Source: Xanthoparmelia taractica
Lineage: Eukaryota > Ascomycota > Lecanoromycetes > Lecanorales > Parmeliaceae
Assembly (NCBI GenBank): GCA_033085395.1
Contig: JANQBS010000027.1
Coordinates: forward strand, 186,001-250,000
DNA length: 64,000 bases
Direction of reading: 5' to 3'
Below the pieces are notes generated by a model. It worked only from the letters and a program-made list of their open reading frames with translations, had not been told where the DNA came from and searched no databases. The stretch's first letter is position 1. Each line of letters begins with the position of its first letter. The position numbers were made by a program, and so were the translations under genes. Shown here in pieces: positions 46,567-59,200 of the stretch.

Positions 46567-48151
46567 ATGTCGGCATCACCAACGACGCTCGCAGCCACTC
46601 CTCAGGCAAACCAGAAGCGCCCTCTTGACGAAGAGTCTTCTTCGTCTGGTCCTACAGATCAGCCTGACGCAAAACGTCCTGCTCTTGACAAGGCAGTCAA
46701 GGAGGAGGAGGAGGGAACTGATGAAGACGGAAAGACCGAAACGACATTAGTGAATGAAGATGCTCCACTTGCTTCTACCGAGGCCGTCAAAGCTGAGCCT
46801 GGCACGACCCCGGTCGCAAATGGCCATACGGATACTCAGGGTGATACGGTAGTGCCGGATGCACCTAACGGAGCAGGTCCTTCCGCAGCGTCCGTGCTGG
46901 AAACTCAGCCAATACAATCCACAGGTGGCCAATATGATCGAGCCGCCTCACAAGGGCCCATGCAACATCAGGGGCATCAGGATGAAACTGGCTGGCTTCA
47001 CATCCGTGCGGTAATCTCAAGCGCCGAAGCTGCCACTGTCATTGGCAAAGGGGGAGAGAACGTTTCCCAAATCCGTCGATTTTCTGGGGCCAAGTGTACT
47101 GTGAGCGATTACTCTCGGGGCGCGGTAGAGAGGGTCCTGACAGTCAGTGGTCTGGTGGACGCTACAGCAAAGGTATAGTGGTAGCTTTCTCTCTGTTTAA
47201 ATCTCTTCTAATGCTTACAAACATAAGGCTTTCGGGCTCATCATAAGGACCTTGAACAACGAACCTCTTGAGGCTCCTTCGACCTCCCAATCCAAGACAT
47301 ATCCCTTGCGTCTGCTTATTCCTCATATCCTGATCGGCTCTATTATCGGAAAATCAGGCGTACGCATTCGCGAAATTCAGGAAGCATCTGGCGCCCGTCT
47401 GAACGCGTCCGACTCATGCTTGCCTCTTTCAACAGAACGATCTCTTGTCGTTCTCGGCGTTGCAGATGCTGTGCACATTGCTACTTACTACGTTGGACAG
47501 ACGCTTGTGGAGCAGTTGACCGAGCGCTTTGGAGGCCCAGCAGCTTCGGCGTATGCCACTCGAAGTGGAGGACCTGCGGGTGTCGTTCCTGGGGGTATGC
47601 AAGTGGTTCCTTATGTGCCTCAGCCTGCGGGAGGTCAATATGGTCATCCGGACAACTATCGACGACACAACAATCAGCCACAGCGTACGCCTGCAAGTCC
47701 TTATGGCGTTCCATATCTTCATGGTCAGCCGCCTCAGCAACAGCCTCAAGCGCCCGTACATTATGGCGGGTCTCCTCAGCAAGGCTATGCGGGAGCTGGA
47801 CCACATCAACCTCCCCAGCACGGAGCCCATCAACCAACCCATAGCCATGCCGGACCACCAGCGCAACCCGTCCAAGGTATGGTACCTGGTCAGCCATTAA
47901 CTCAGCAGATCTTCATCCCCAATGACATGGTCGGCGCTATCATTGGGAAAGGTGGCGCAAAGATCAACGAGATCAGACAGCTCAGTGGCAGCGTGATCAA
48001 GATAAACGAACCCCAGGACAACAGCAATGAGCGATTGGTCACCATCACGGGAACTTCTGAATGCAATCAGATGGCGCTTTATATGCTCTACTCGAGACTC
48101 GGTAAATCAATCCCGCGAACGCTCGTAGAAACCAAACTGACTATCGCATAG
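46567..48151 (+). CDS. Three-KH-domain RNA-binding protein (PCBP/Pbp2-like)
   Basis: Two exons (46567-47172, 47228-48151) give 509 residues. After an acidic, lysine-containing N-terminus (residues 1-140), three KH domains follow, each with its GxxG loop: VIGKGGENVSQIRRFSG, IIGKSGVRIREIQEASGARL and IIGKGGAKINEIRQLSG. Between KH2 and KH3 lies a long Gln/Pro/Gly/His-rich linker. The arrangement is that of poly(C)-binding/hnRNP K-type proteins such as yeast Pbp2 and Hek2, which act in mRNA fate and telomere or transcript localisation. The intron splits KH1 from its end at ATAK; the acceptor is AAG at 47227. Long leader upstream. Confidence 0.92.
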
Positions 48152-48694
48152 AGAGTGAAAAGCATCGGATCTAGCGAGTCAGAGGCATGCTAAATTTACG
48201 AGTTTGATTGAGGTCGGCTGTTGCGGCGGGCGGCACCTAGAATGTTGTAGCCGATCGTTTTCTAAAATGGCTTGCGCGCAGGATCAATCCCTCTACAAAA
48301 TGTTTCATTCATTGGTTGCAGTATCATGGCCACCATGCGTCCCAAATAGAAAGAGTCGAATTATGCCTCTGCGCGTTGCGCGCAAGGGCTGGGGCGGATG
48401 CACTGTTTGCAGCTCTGTCAAAATTCCGGAAGCGGTGCTGCTCTCGCTAGCGCCGAACCAAGACCGCTTTTTCACAGAAGCTGCCATCGTCTCTTCAGTC
48501 AAACACTTGAATTTCCGTTCACGTTTGCGAACATTTCTTTGCGATGTTGTTCTTGTGATACTGATCCGTCTCCCTGTTTTCAGCATGATTTGAAGAAGTC
48601 CTGGTCATTGGAAATATGACTCCAAAATACAAATCTCATACTATGTCTTGCATTCTACTTCCTTCAGGTTCCCTATCTCGTCGCTCCTGCCACA
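48152..48694. other. Intergenic, KH gene to BTB gene
   Basis: This 540-base spacer holds the KH gene 3' end and the BTB gene promoter. No other feature is seen. Confidence 0.45.
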
Positions 48695-49780
48695 ATGATT
48701 TCCTTGTCAAGTAACACTCGTCTCGAACGGCTATCTACCAAGATATTACCTAGTATGCCAGGTATCACTTCGCTCGACGATATCCCTACGAAGAAGAAAC
48801 AGATTATCAAGACCAAAGGAGTTACCTCCACCATACCCAAAACTCTCGTGCTCCCCACCCCATCTACACCGACGAGGTATAGCTCCCCAGCGCTGACCTT
48901 AATGGCGCACTGAACAACTACAGACAACTCTTCAAGACACCCGTTACCGTCGCGATCGGCCGTACCAACCACCCCTTCCACCTCCACCTTGAAGCTCTTT
49001 GCTCCATCTCCCCCTTCTTCTCCGCCGCCTTCAATCCCGCCTACTGCTTCCGTGAATCTGTTACCTCCACCCTCTCCCTCCCCGAGTGCAATCCCACAGA
49101 TTTTGAATACTTCGCTCAATGGCTTTACACACGCACCTTGACCCACGAGAGCCTGGACGGGCCACATCCGGCTTACTTTAAGCTGATTAAGCTTTGGAAG
49201 CTGGCTGGGTTTCTTGGTATTACGGCGATGAAGAATAGCATTGTGGATGAGATCGGGTGGAGGGCAGACGAGACTAACAGCGTTCCGACGCCGGATGATA
49301 CAAGATCTTTGTGGGGGGTTGAGGAAGATATGGGTGGGTTGAAGGAATTGGTGGTTGATTTGTTTGTTTGGTAAGATAACACTGTCCGCTGTTGGCAGTA
49401 GAAGTACTCATGAATGGTGAAGGAAGAAGACGGACGCGCTAATTCAAGGACATCCCGTACGTATACTTTGGGGTCATCCCCTACCCTGTTGTACCAAAAT
49501 CTGAGTCGCAAGACATAGCCCGGCAGCGTAGCCATCCTTCTCCTTCTCCGAGACCTGTCTCGAGACTCAGATTTCTTGGTTCGGAGAGAAATTGCTGACA
49601 ACGAGATCTGCGCAGGATAGCTGGGATGAAGGGTTCTTAAGGGAACTGGTGGGGAGGTTGAAGAGGAAAGGGAAAGAGGCGGCACCGTGGAGAGAAAATG
49701 AGGAAAGGTGTAGGAAGTATCACGAGCACGATCGCTGGGCGCCTACGTGTGAGGGGGTCCGGATACTGAAGGAGGAGTAA
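48695..49780 (+). CDS. BTB/POZ domain protein, 275 residues
   Basis: Four exons (48695-48876, 48924-49370, 49423-49456, 49616-49780) join in phase. The BTB core reads VTVAIGRTNHPFHLHLEALC, then SPFFSAAFNPAY, SLPECNPTDFEYFAQWLYTR and, after a spacer, HPAYFKLIKLWKLAGFL. The tail crosses two junctions as DLFVWKKTDALIQGHP and DSWDEGFLRELVGRLK, a pattern common in fungal BTB proteins of unknown function. Such proteins may be cullin-3 adaptors; the partner is unknown. Exon 3 is only 34 bases, and its acceptor is AAG at 49422, chosen because it alone gives the VWKKTD reading. Cytosolic or nuclear. Confidence 0.82.
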
Positions 49781-49956
49781 GGGAGCTCAATTAACAGTTC
49801 TGGTGATGAATACCGCTGCCTACGTTTGAATTTGTCGCCGCTTGGAAACACAACGGGCAATGGCTCAGGGTATTTCCATCTATATAACATGGTAGGCTTG
49901 GACTGCTGCTTCTGATATCCTTTTACTCCTTTATTGCATTCATATGGATTTTTTCT

Positions 49957-50691
49957 TTATCTCTCCACAAATTTCGTATGATGTACGTCCAACCCCAATG
50001 AGTCTTCTGTAAGTAGATGTATATTATCCTTGAACGCCTGCGTCTCCCTGTACGCCATATGCGCCTCGACGCTCTCCCATCCCAGCAACCCCACAAACAC
50101 CTTCCCCTTCTTCCCCTCGTACTCCACATCCTCAACCACCCACCCCCCCACCGCGCCCTTGAACCCCTCCGCGTTCTCCGAAGTCATTTTGATGGCCTGC
50201 TTGTACTTTGATTCGAAACCCTCGTCTCCCTTTTCACCGAAATAGCAGGTCAGGACTTCGGTGACGGGGGAGGCGGTACCTAGGGCCGCGGTGGGTGGAT
50301 GAGGGGTCAGGTTTGCGTGGCGCATTTCTATTGTGCCGTCGACTATGCTCAAGAGGTGTTTGCTGAAGGCGCCGTAGATGGGGGCGGCGATGAATTTCTT
50401 GTGGTGGTCTAGCGAGTCCCAATCTGTGGGGGTGTCATCAGTCGTTGTGAGGAAGAAAAGCGGGGCTGGGGGGAAGGGATCGGGATTGAGCTTCGTAAGG
50501 TACGTACCGACGAAGAGTTGGAGCACGCTCGGGTTCTCCACCTCGCGGCCCCAGTAGGCGCGTTGGAAGCCGTCTTGTTGCGCTATTGTGTCCAGGCTTG
50601 ACTGCCATACTTTGCCGGCGGGGGAGGCGGGGTCTTCGATTTCGGCGCCGCTTGTTAGGGGGATTGTGGCGAGTTCGGTCGCTGGGGCCAT
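49957..50691 (-). CDS. Dimeric alpha-beta-barrel domain protein
   Basis: Two exons (50691-50508, 50423-49957) give 216 residues. The frame is open through the intron, but splicing GTACGT to CAG joins QLFV directly to DWDSLDHHKKF, the usual strand-helix start of an antibiotic-biosynthesis-monooxygenase-like barrel. A second repeat later reads VFVGLLGWESVEAHMAYRET. So two ABM-type halves are present. Such fungal proteins are small, soluble and of mostly unknown function. The start codon is preceded by an ATT trinucleotide run at about 50692-50707. An unspliced 244-residue form is possible. Confidence 0.72.
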   Translation of the reverse strand: MAPATELATIPLTSGAEIEDPASPAGKVWQSSLDTIAQQDGFQRAYWGREVENPSVLQLFVGTYLTKLNPDPFPPAPLFFLTTTDDTPTDWDSLDHHKKFIAAPIYGAFSKHLLSIVDGTIEMRHANLTPHPPTAALGTASPVTEVLTCYFGEKGDEGFESKYKQAIKMTSENAEGFKGAVGGWVVEDVEYEGKKGKVFVGLLGWESVEAHMAYRETQAFKDNIHLLTEDSLGLDVHHTKFVER

Positions 50692-52682
50692 TATTATTAT
50701 TATTATTGTGGGATGGGCTTAAGGATTTGGGGTTTCAAAGTTAATGGGTATAGTTGAAGATGCACTTGATGCTGGCTGATTGAAAATACGAAGGCTTTCG
50801 CTTTCGTCATTATTCTACAATGCGGGGACGAGCATACAGAGCACGCTAGTAAGATTAGATAAGGACAGCAGTGACTTCCTCTACTTCAACTCAACTTGTC
50901 TCTCCCTCCGACAACTGGGAAATCAGAGTAATGTGCTTGTCCGTGTCTGGCGCCTCCAAACCATACGAAGAGTGCTACCTGTGTCGGCTGTGCCGAGTCC
51001 TTATCAAATCTGTGAGCAAAGACTTCGCTCTAAAATATGCAATTTACGACGGCAGCAGGGATTTTCTGCCGCAGTCCGGCACGGATATGCCCACCCAATC
51101 GAAACAATCACTCCGTTCTAACGTCGATCATTACATTAGCAGATTGCAATGCCAACTTCCGACCTCAAGCCGCTCTGTGCTCACTGCTCACCTCGCAACA
51201 GTCGCAACAGACATAGTAGAAAGACCCATTGGCTGGAGGGATAAGAATGTCCCGCTAGGGCTGCTGCATCTTGTATCCGGCCCTAAGGTGGGGAGCCATG
51301 TCAAATGTAACGAATAATTGGAGTACCTTTATACGACACATTCGATACAATTGTCAATTCGAGCAAAGATCGGCGGCAGTTTTTCAGCAGCAGGGTGTTA
51401 GTAACTACTGCTCCACTACTATTCGGCTGGGTGCAGCCGTTGGAGATGATACCCTAGAGATACCTGATCAACCACAAGAACGGCGTACTAACTTGGCAGT
51501 GGAATCCGTTTTCCGTGCCAAGCACCGACGCAAGACTGTGCATTGAGCTCAGCGCTTGGAAGCGTAACATCCTCGACCCCACTACCGTACCATTCAAGCA
51601 GACAAGAGTGTAGGGATTGAGAGGGAGAGTAGAAGTGCCAGCCTCTCGTCCAAGCCAGAAGAATGAGTATCTATAATTAATAAATACGCCCCGTTACTTC
51701 TGTACAGGGTATTCGGCTGATCAGCATTCGTTCGAAGACCCCCGTTATGAGCAATTTTCTGAGCATGATCATGGCATCCTCGGATGGGCTCATCTTGGGA
51801 AGCTTCAGCGTCTCCGAAATGCTTCGCTCCAGATTCTGCGAGCTATCCTTCGATACTATGAACTGAAGTCTTGTTCCATTGGGCGTGCGTCACTGAGTGG
51901 AGCTACTGCTTTCCGAGCATCTTGAGCAAGTATGGATAAATCTCAAGAATGGATAAACCGGCTTCTGGAAGCATGTCGCAATCCTTCGGCTGACAGAGAG
52001 GGACTGGGGTCAATGACTGTCAAAGCTCTTGGATTGGTAGAAACAATTTCAGCAGATCATCGCTAGGAGTGGGGAAAGGGGATTGCTCTTATGCAAGTGA
52101 GACTTGATTTTACAGTGCTGACAGCTTCCCTACTGAGGAGGTGATAGTACATCTTCTCGAGCGATTTGGTACAATGACACCTTTGCTTGTCAGGAAGCCA
52201 AAGGCTCTTCTCAGAATCCCTACGGGCACAATTCCATGCCATGGGAGCTGTTGAGTCTTCTCGGTTTAGAAGGCAACGTGCAACGGCATTTGCTTCAGGC
52301 ACTCAAGTATCTAGGATCTTTTGATGCAACTTAACGTTGCGGCCTCCGTGTGTGCATTCTTAGCCAATCATTCCTTCGATAACCTGGAAAGATCGCTTAC
52401 ATGCAGGCGGGTACTGGCAGAACCGAAGGTGTCCGTACCCAATGGCGGTCCAAGAGCTCTGGAAAGTCCCTTATACCAATAGCTAAGGTTTGACTGACCA
52501 GGTTTACACTATGCCACCCCCCGACAATCCCCACCAAAAGAGTACGGTGGAGGAACTGGCTACAGACGGCCACATAAATAAATACCCCGTCCGTAAGATG
52601 AAACTCCTGATTGAATTTCAGTCTCTTCATTTTCAATCTTCTCGTATTTCTGCTCCTCATCCTAGATTTCCCGTCTACAGCC
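50692..52682. other. Unassigned 2-kb region
   Basis: No recognised gene. A plus-strand frame from a GTG at 50871 to 51317 has a CYLCRLCRVL segment but no ATG start and no known family. Another at 51271-51546 is short. The part from about 52500 is the leader of the Zn2Cys6 gene. Accessory or decayed DNA is likely. Confidence 0.4.
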
Positions 52683-55600
52683 ATGCCAGGCATGAAGAAA
52701 CCCGGTTGCGGGTCTGGATTGAAAGGCGTTTCTAAGAAGCGGACCCGAAGGCGAATCATCAAATGTTGCGAGAACTGCCGATCAAGCAAGAATAAGTGTA
52801 GCAAGCACCAAGGTGGTTGCGAGCGGTGCATGGAACTTCAATTAATATGTGTTTATCTCCCTCAGGATAATGAAGGGTGGGAGGTGATAGAAAAGGGGAA
52901 AGAAGAGCATCGAAAGATCGAGAACCGCATTGCCAAAAGAGCAAGGGGGGAGGAGGATTGGGAGGAAGACTTCGAAGACGGAAGCGACATTGAGCCAAGT
53001 CCCCTCATTGCTACCGATGCTGCCTATGAAGACAATGATGACACCGAGGACAATGGAGTTCGAATTGGCAGGTTCAACCTTACTAAAAGGATAGGTTCAA
53101 ATTATCGCCCAAAGATGATCGAGGAGGTAAGTGCGCTGTGATGCCAGTCATCCCTACAGAGGACTGCAGCGTTACTAAGTCATCATAGCTGACACAAATG
53201 CTGGATAAAAATGATCTTCAGAGATCAGACCACGACAGACAATCATTTGACAGTCTTCCGAGGCCACATTGGCTTGATGCTGCGACTGGACCTAAACTCG
53301 CCGACACTGACCCTGATTACATCGCACCTTCACTCTTCTCGCACACTTTGAATGTCAACCAGCCTGTTCATAAAATATTTCGCTCTCGAGAGCTCGCGGA
53401 CAAGATTATGGAGTCTTACTGGGTACGCATATTTCGAGCTTTTTATTCCCCGTGCTTTACCATAATTGAATCGCAAGACATAGTCCAGAGCGGAACCCTC
53501 TTCTGCCTTGGAGGAGAGACAGAGCTGATTCCGAAATGTGCGTAGGAGCGTGTCCATCCCGTCGTCTGCGTGGTTTATAGGCCATCGTTCCTGGAGAGGT
53601 ACGACCTCTTCTGGTGTAATATTGCTAGAGGGGCGAAGGACACACCGGAATCCACTCAAGCCCTGGTATACGCTACTCTCTTTGCTGGCGTCGTGAGCAT
53701 GGATGCCGAAACTGTTCAAGAGGAGCTGGGAGGTGAGAGGGGACAATGGTTGGAGACCCTCGAAAAAGCCACAGCAATGTCCTTGAGCCGTGCTCATGTG
53801 ATTCGCACGGAGAAGCCTGAGACAATACAAGCTTTCGTTATATATCTGGTGAGAAAGGCATCGGTCTGCAGTCCTATGAGAGAGACTTGCAGTAGATCCC
53901 AGTGAAGGCGTTCGAAAGCGCCGGCATGCGATCATACTGATCATTGAGACAGGTCCCTATGTGTCGAAGCATAATTACTCGCACCCTCGCGACACTCGTC
54001 GCCTCGGCTATCGATCTTGCACGGGGCATGGGACTCAACAGAGACGGTACTTATTATGGGTACGATGCTGTAGTGACGCAGGTCCATCGCATGATCTGGC
54101 ACCAGCTTTGCTTTCTGGACATTCGCGTGTGTGAAGCACAAAGTCCAAGGGCGAGAATCCGCAAAGACGAGTTTGATACACATTTTCCCCTCAATATCGA
54201 GGATTCTGAACTTGAGACTGCTGATCTCCACAACGAGAGCATGGACAGATGGACTAGCATGACTCTGACTAACGCTCGCATGGAGTGCAACGAGAAGATC
54301 CGAGAGATTTTTGCCGCTCGACAACGGACTCGACAGGGAAACGATTCGGACTCGGCTTACATCAAGAAGATGCTGGAGACGATCTACGAATTTCAACTAT
54401 ACATGGAGAAAAGGTACTATTCTATACTCGACGACAATATCCCAATCCAGCATTATACCCGCCTCGTCATAAAATTACACTGCAGGCGCATGCATGGGAT
54501 TGTTCTACATGAATACCACATGAGCACACCACGGGGAAGGTTGCCAGGTGAAATAATCTACCCTATTATTCGACCAAGTCCGTTCTGACTGTTACATCAT
54601 CAGAGAAATTGAGCCGAACCGTGATCAAGTCGGGGCTTGAGACAATGGAGGTTGCCAAAGAGATTGAGACCTCTGATGATTTACTCCCCTGGAGGTGGTA
54701 CGCAGGGGCGCTGCAGCAGCACAGTTTTGCTACACTCATGCTAATAGAGGCTTTCGGGTTTCCCTACACAGATTATGCAAAGCGCGCGTGGGAATCGTTG
54801 GATTGGATTTTCCAGGTGCCATCCTGCGTTCCGCATATCCACAAGGGTCGGTGGGTTCTAGAGGGAGCGGTTGCCGTCATGAAAGGGTACCTCAAGGCAC
54901 GAAGTCTACGCTGCCCAACCTTTATGGACGAACGGTTGGGAATAGCACCGAGCAGTCGTCGGACGCCAAAATTGTCTCAGGCGCCCGTGACGAGCGACAC
55001 GGAATCCAGCAGTCAGGCCATGGCGGTGAATTTCGATCCTCATCCATTATCCATGTATGAGGTATCCTACAAGGCTACAGAACAAGTATGTACCGAGCGG
55101 GTAGATCACCTAGTTTAGGGGTCTCTTTCTTGATTCAAGGATACTGAATGCCCGATTAGGACTCCACGGTCGCGGACTTGGTTGCTTCTGCATCCCATCA
55201 TCCTGAAAAAAAGGATCGAGTTTCCGACGAAGAGGCTTCCTGTATGCCTAGCCGTCCTGATGCCTCGCTGAATGAACTCATCGACGCTACTTTGTCATGG
55301 CAGTCCAGTGACTCTGACTTGATGAACGATAACTCCGCATCTTCGACCGGAGACAACAGCACAACGTCTTCGAGCTACCCAGGTAGCCAAGACACCGTGG
55401 GTGGTCCAGGAGATGAGGGTGACATCTCACCCACTGGCTCAGCGGAAGATCACATTTTCCACTATCCTCACGACACCATTTGGCAAACGAATACTACGCC
55501 CCCTCCGCATTACGACCCTCCTGCCGACGACGACGACGACGACACCTGGCACGACGACATCAGCCCCTCACATCATCATCCTTATTCGTCGCTCAACGAC

Positions 55601-55738
55601 TCGCCGATCTTCGACGAAGGTTCGTACGTTCGTTTCTCAGACTGTCCTTCCTCCGCGATCATCCCGAGGGATCCGTCGGCCTTTACGCCGATTAATGAAG
55701 ACAGCTCCTCCTCGCCGGATCTTCTTCGGCCCTACTAA
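52683..55738 (+). CDS. Zn2Cys6 fungal-type transcription factor
   Basis: Six exons (52683-53126, 53189-53422, 53546-53848, 53953-54547, 54604-55085, 55160-55738) give 878 residues. The binuclear cluster is at about residues 28-53: C-x2-C-x6-C-x6-C-x2-C-x6-C, beginning CENCRSSKNKC. A basic flank precedes it, and a strongly acidic linker follows (residues 60-130). The middle-homology region includes HPVVCVVYRPSFLERYDLFW and SAIDLARGMGLNRD. The C-terminus is Ser/Asp-rich with a poly-Asp run and could be an activation domain. Start: the in-frame ATG at MPGMKKPGCG, with no upstream ATG in frame. Targets are unknown; the immediate neighbours are not obviously a regulon. Confidence 0.85.
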
Positions 55739-56274
55739 CGGTTCTGGCCAGACTGGTCCCCTGCCTCCCAATCTCAGATGTTCGGCATGACTTAATGAAC
55801 CCGGCGATGATGGAGCAGACAGACGACTTTACGAAGTAGGAAGGAGAATGGCCTGTCCAAGGGGTAATGTGAGGCATGAAGGTGGCGATCACTGCATACG
55901 TATGCAGAGGGGTGACTGTGCGGAGGGTTCAGGCTATGTGACGGTGGCTATCTGTAGTGGACACGTCTGATTCGGTTGTTACGCAATACATCTCCTTTCT
56001 CTTTTCATTCTCTGATCTATGAGCGTCCATGACACATTCGGGCACTGCCCTCGAATTACGTTCTCTTGATGTGGACTTGTAAGGAAGAGCTTAGACAGAT
56101 TGAACGAACCTAAGGTAGACGAACGATATGCATCAAGCAGCTCATCGCCCAGATAATGTTTCGCTGTCCATTTGCTGTATACGCCTGCGCTAATGCTCGT
56201 AATTTGCTATCGATATCGTACATGCATCTTTCCCTCAAGTATCCAAGCTCATCCATTATCCGCATACGCTCCCT
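55739..56274. other. Convergent 3' spacer, Zn2Cys6 gene and nup159
   Basis: About 535 bases between two stops. No gene or RNA is visible. Confidence 0.5.
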
Positions 56275-59200
56275 CTAGTCTAGACTTCTAATCCTAGGCC
56301 CAGTCTTTGAAAAGGCCTCTTTGATGATCTGATTCACTTGCTGCCGTCTCTGCAGTTTCTCTCTATATCTCCGCACCTCTTCGGGCGTGATATCCTGGAT
56401 TGCCTTCCTCGGTGTTGCATGTCCGTTTGTCGATCTGTTCGGAGTATGTGACTGTCCGTTCTGGAGGGTGCCACCGCCCGATCTGGGAAAGAGTTTGCGC
56501 TTAGGCGATGTTGAAGGAAGCGGCGTGAAAGGAGAGCCTTCCCTGCTGCTCTGGCTTAGGGCCGCAGATGAAAAACGTAGATGACGCATTTGGGTTTCTA
56601 AGAGGTCGATGTCCCCGCTCTTCTTCTCGACTATGCTGGTCATTTTCTCGATGGTATTGGTGACTGCCTCGACGGTAGGTTTCTTGAGAGCTCGGCCGTT
56701 GGCGTTGCTCGTTTCGCAGGACGCTAGCTTTGCTCTTAGCATGGTGATGTTCTCCTCCGCCTCCACTAGCAGTTTCTGGAACCTCATGAACTGTTTCCGC
56801 AACTCGTACTGCTGGGTGGCTTGCTCAAGTCGTAGTGGGGCAGTTCTTGCAGACTCGGCGACCTTGGGATTAGATCTTGTCTCGACAGCTTTGGCAACGT
56901 CGGCACCTTTGGCGCGGAGTAAAGCGACGTTTTTGCGTAGTTCGCGACACCCATTGGTTTTCTTTTGCACATCTGGTATCTGGCCAGCTTTGAGCTTCTG
57001 CTCGAGCTCGTCCTCGATTGTGTTCAAATCACCAATCTCAATAAGACACCAGTCATCGTCTTCAAGATCTTCTCTGGAACGACTGGATTGCTGGTGCAGT
57101 TCCGTGTGTCCTTTCACAAAAGCTGTGAGTGATCGGGCGTTAAGTCCCAAAGTATCGATCATCGAATTGATGTCCCGGTAAACCTTTTCGATTTGTCCAG
57201 GTATGCCAGGTTTATCAACAGCGCCAACGTAATCCTGGTGCGCAAGGAATGGATCCAGTGTCTTCGTACCCTCCACTTCCGTCTCTAGCTCTTCACGTAC
57301 TCTCTCATCCTCCCTGTCGCTAAGATCTTGTTCCTCTTCAGCTGCTTGCTTAGCTTGTTGAGCAGCTATCCGCTCTCGTTCTTGCTTTCGGATTTCTTCC
57401 GCGGAGGGCTGGGGTTTCGACGGAACCGCGAGTTGACTCAGAGTATTTTTTCGGTTTGCGAGTGCTTTAAAAGGACCAGGGGCGCTAGCTGATCGCGAGT
57501 TATCAGGTCGTAGTGAGCCTCCAGGAAGCAATGAACGGACTGGACTCGGTGATCTAGGGCTCTCTTGATTCTTCGAGGGAGGGGAAAAGCGGGGCGCTGA
57601 GCTACTATCAATTTCTCCGAAAAGAGATTTGCCAGCTTGCCCATCCTGCGGTCGCGAGACTCTTGAAAATAGTCCTCGCATGGAACTTTTGTCCAAAGGT
57701 CCACCGAAAGAGCTTCCAGGAGTGATCTTGGGGCTCTGGGTAGGATCCGTGCTGGGACTGATCTCTTGGGCAACGTCGACGCCGCTGCCCTCATCATCCA
57801 GACCCTCTTCTTCATCTTCATCCCCTTCTCCATCCGCATCATCTTCGTCGTCTTCGCCATCATCCTTTGGCAATGCAGCTTGTTCCAAGGGAGGAGGGTC
57901 GACTTCCTTGAGCTTAGTCTTCGATGCTAGGAAGTCAGGGGGCAGAGGAGCATCCTCGGATGATTTGGATGAGTTGGAGGAGTCACCAGGTGCAAAGCTT
58001 GTCTTACTCGTTGACTCTGGCGGTACGGGATCCTCGGAAGTCTTGGTCTCTTTTGGGGAAGGTGTTCTTGGAGTACCATAGCCTAAGGGAGGAGCGGCCT
58101 CTTCTTCGTTCAATGGAGAGATGTTATCCTCGTCTGAGTGTGGCTCTTCCTTGATCTTCGGCGATATCTCCACAGAAGGTTGTATCGGCTGTTCAGACTT
58201 TTGAGGCGTGTCATTTGGTGTAGTAGTCATAGGCGTTGGTTTTCCAAAGGTGGACCTAGAAGGCTGACTGCTTTGTACAGCAGCGGGAGTAGTCTTGGCT
58301 TGAGCTTGGGTTCCAAACAGCCCGCCTGTTGAAGGTGGCACGCTTGGAAATTGGAACTTTGGCGGAGCTGGCTTGGCAACTTCTGTTGTCGTTGCTTCTT
58401 GGGTAGGTGCAGGTTGAGCACTCTCAGCTGGAGCAGCATCATCTTCTTCAGCCATGTCTGCATCTTTAGTCTGAGGAGTGCTAGCCTCTTTTTGTGCTTC
58501 TCCTAGGGCGTTGCCAAAGCCGTCACCAAACATCGACTTCGATGCGTTGCTTTCGGACTTCGAAGTTTCATTTGCGGAAGCGCCATCCCCTTTGAAAGTA
58601 GTGCCCAGCGTGAAAGTACCTCCACCGCCCCCGAAAATGCTCTGAGATGCTTCAGTATCCTTCTTGGGTGTTGCTCCGAAGCTCGTGTTTGTGTTCATGC
58701 CGGAGCCAAAAGACGAGCCTTGTGCGTTTTTGCCAAATGGACTCTCTGTAGTACCAGCTGGTGCGGCGGTCATGAATCCACTCGTTTTTCCAGCGAAAGA
58801 TGCGAAGCCCCCAGAGGTCGGTGCAGCTGCGCTCGCTGGCGTGTTGGAACCAAACGCATTACCAGTGGAGGGAGCACTAAAGGGGGATCTATTGGCACCA
58901 CCAAACCCAGATTGTCCGAAAACACTACCCGAAGCCGCTGCTGTTCCAGAGGCTGGTGTACCCCATACAGAACCTCGGTTACCGAAGCCACCAGCAGTTC
59001 CAAAAGCCGCACCGCCCGTAGGTGTTGTACCTCTACCAATGCCGCCCGTCATGCTACCCATTGATGTGGAGGATCCAAAAGCAGGCTGTCCAAATGTCGA
59101 GACTCCGCTTTGGGACGTTGCAATTGTGCTCGTTGGTGCTCCAAACGGTGACTGAGAATTGCCCATCGCACCGAAACCAGAGACTGAAGAACCTGTCGAG

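Noticed and set aside
49957..50691. Unspliced 244-codon reading of the alpha-beta-barrel gene
   Set aside because: The extra 28 residues are proline-rich and interrupt the QLFV-DWDSL strand-helix motif; GTACGT and CAG splice signals flank them exactly in phase.
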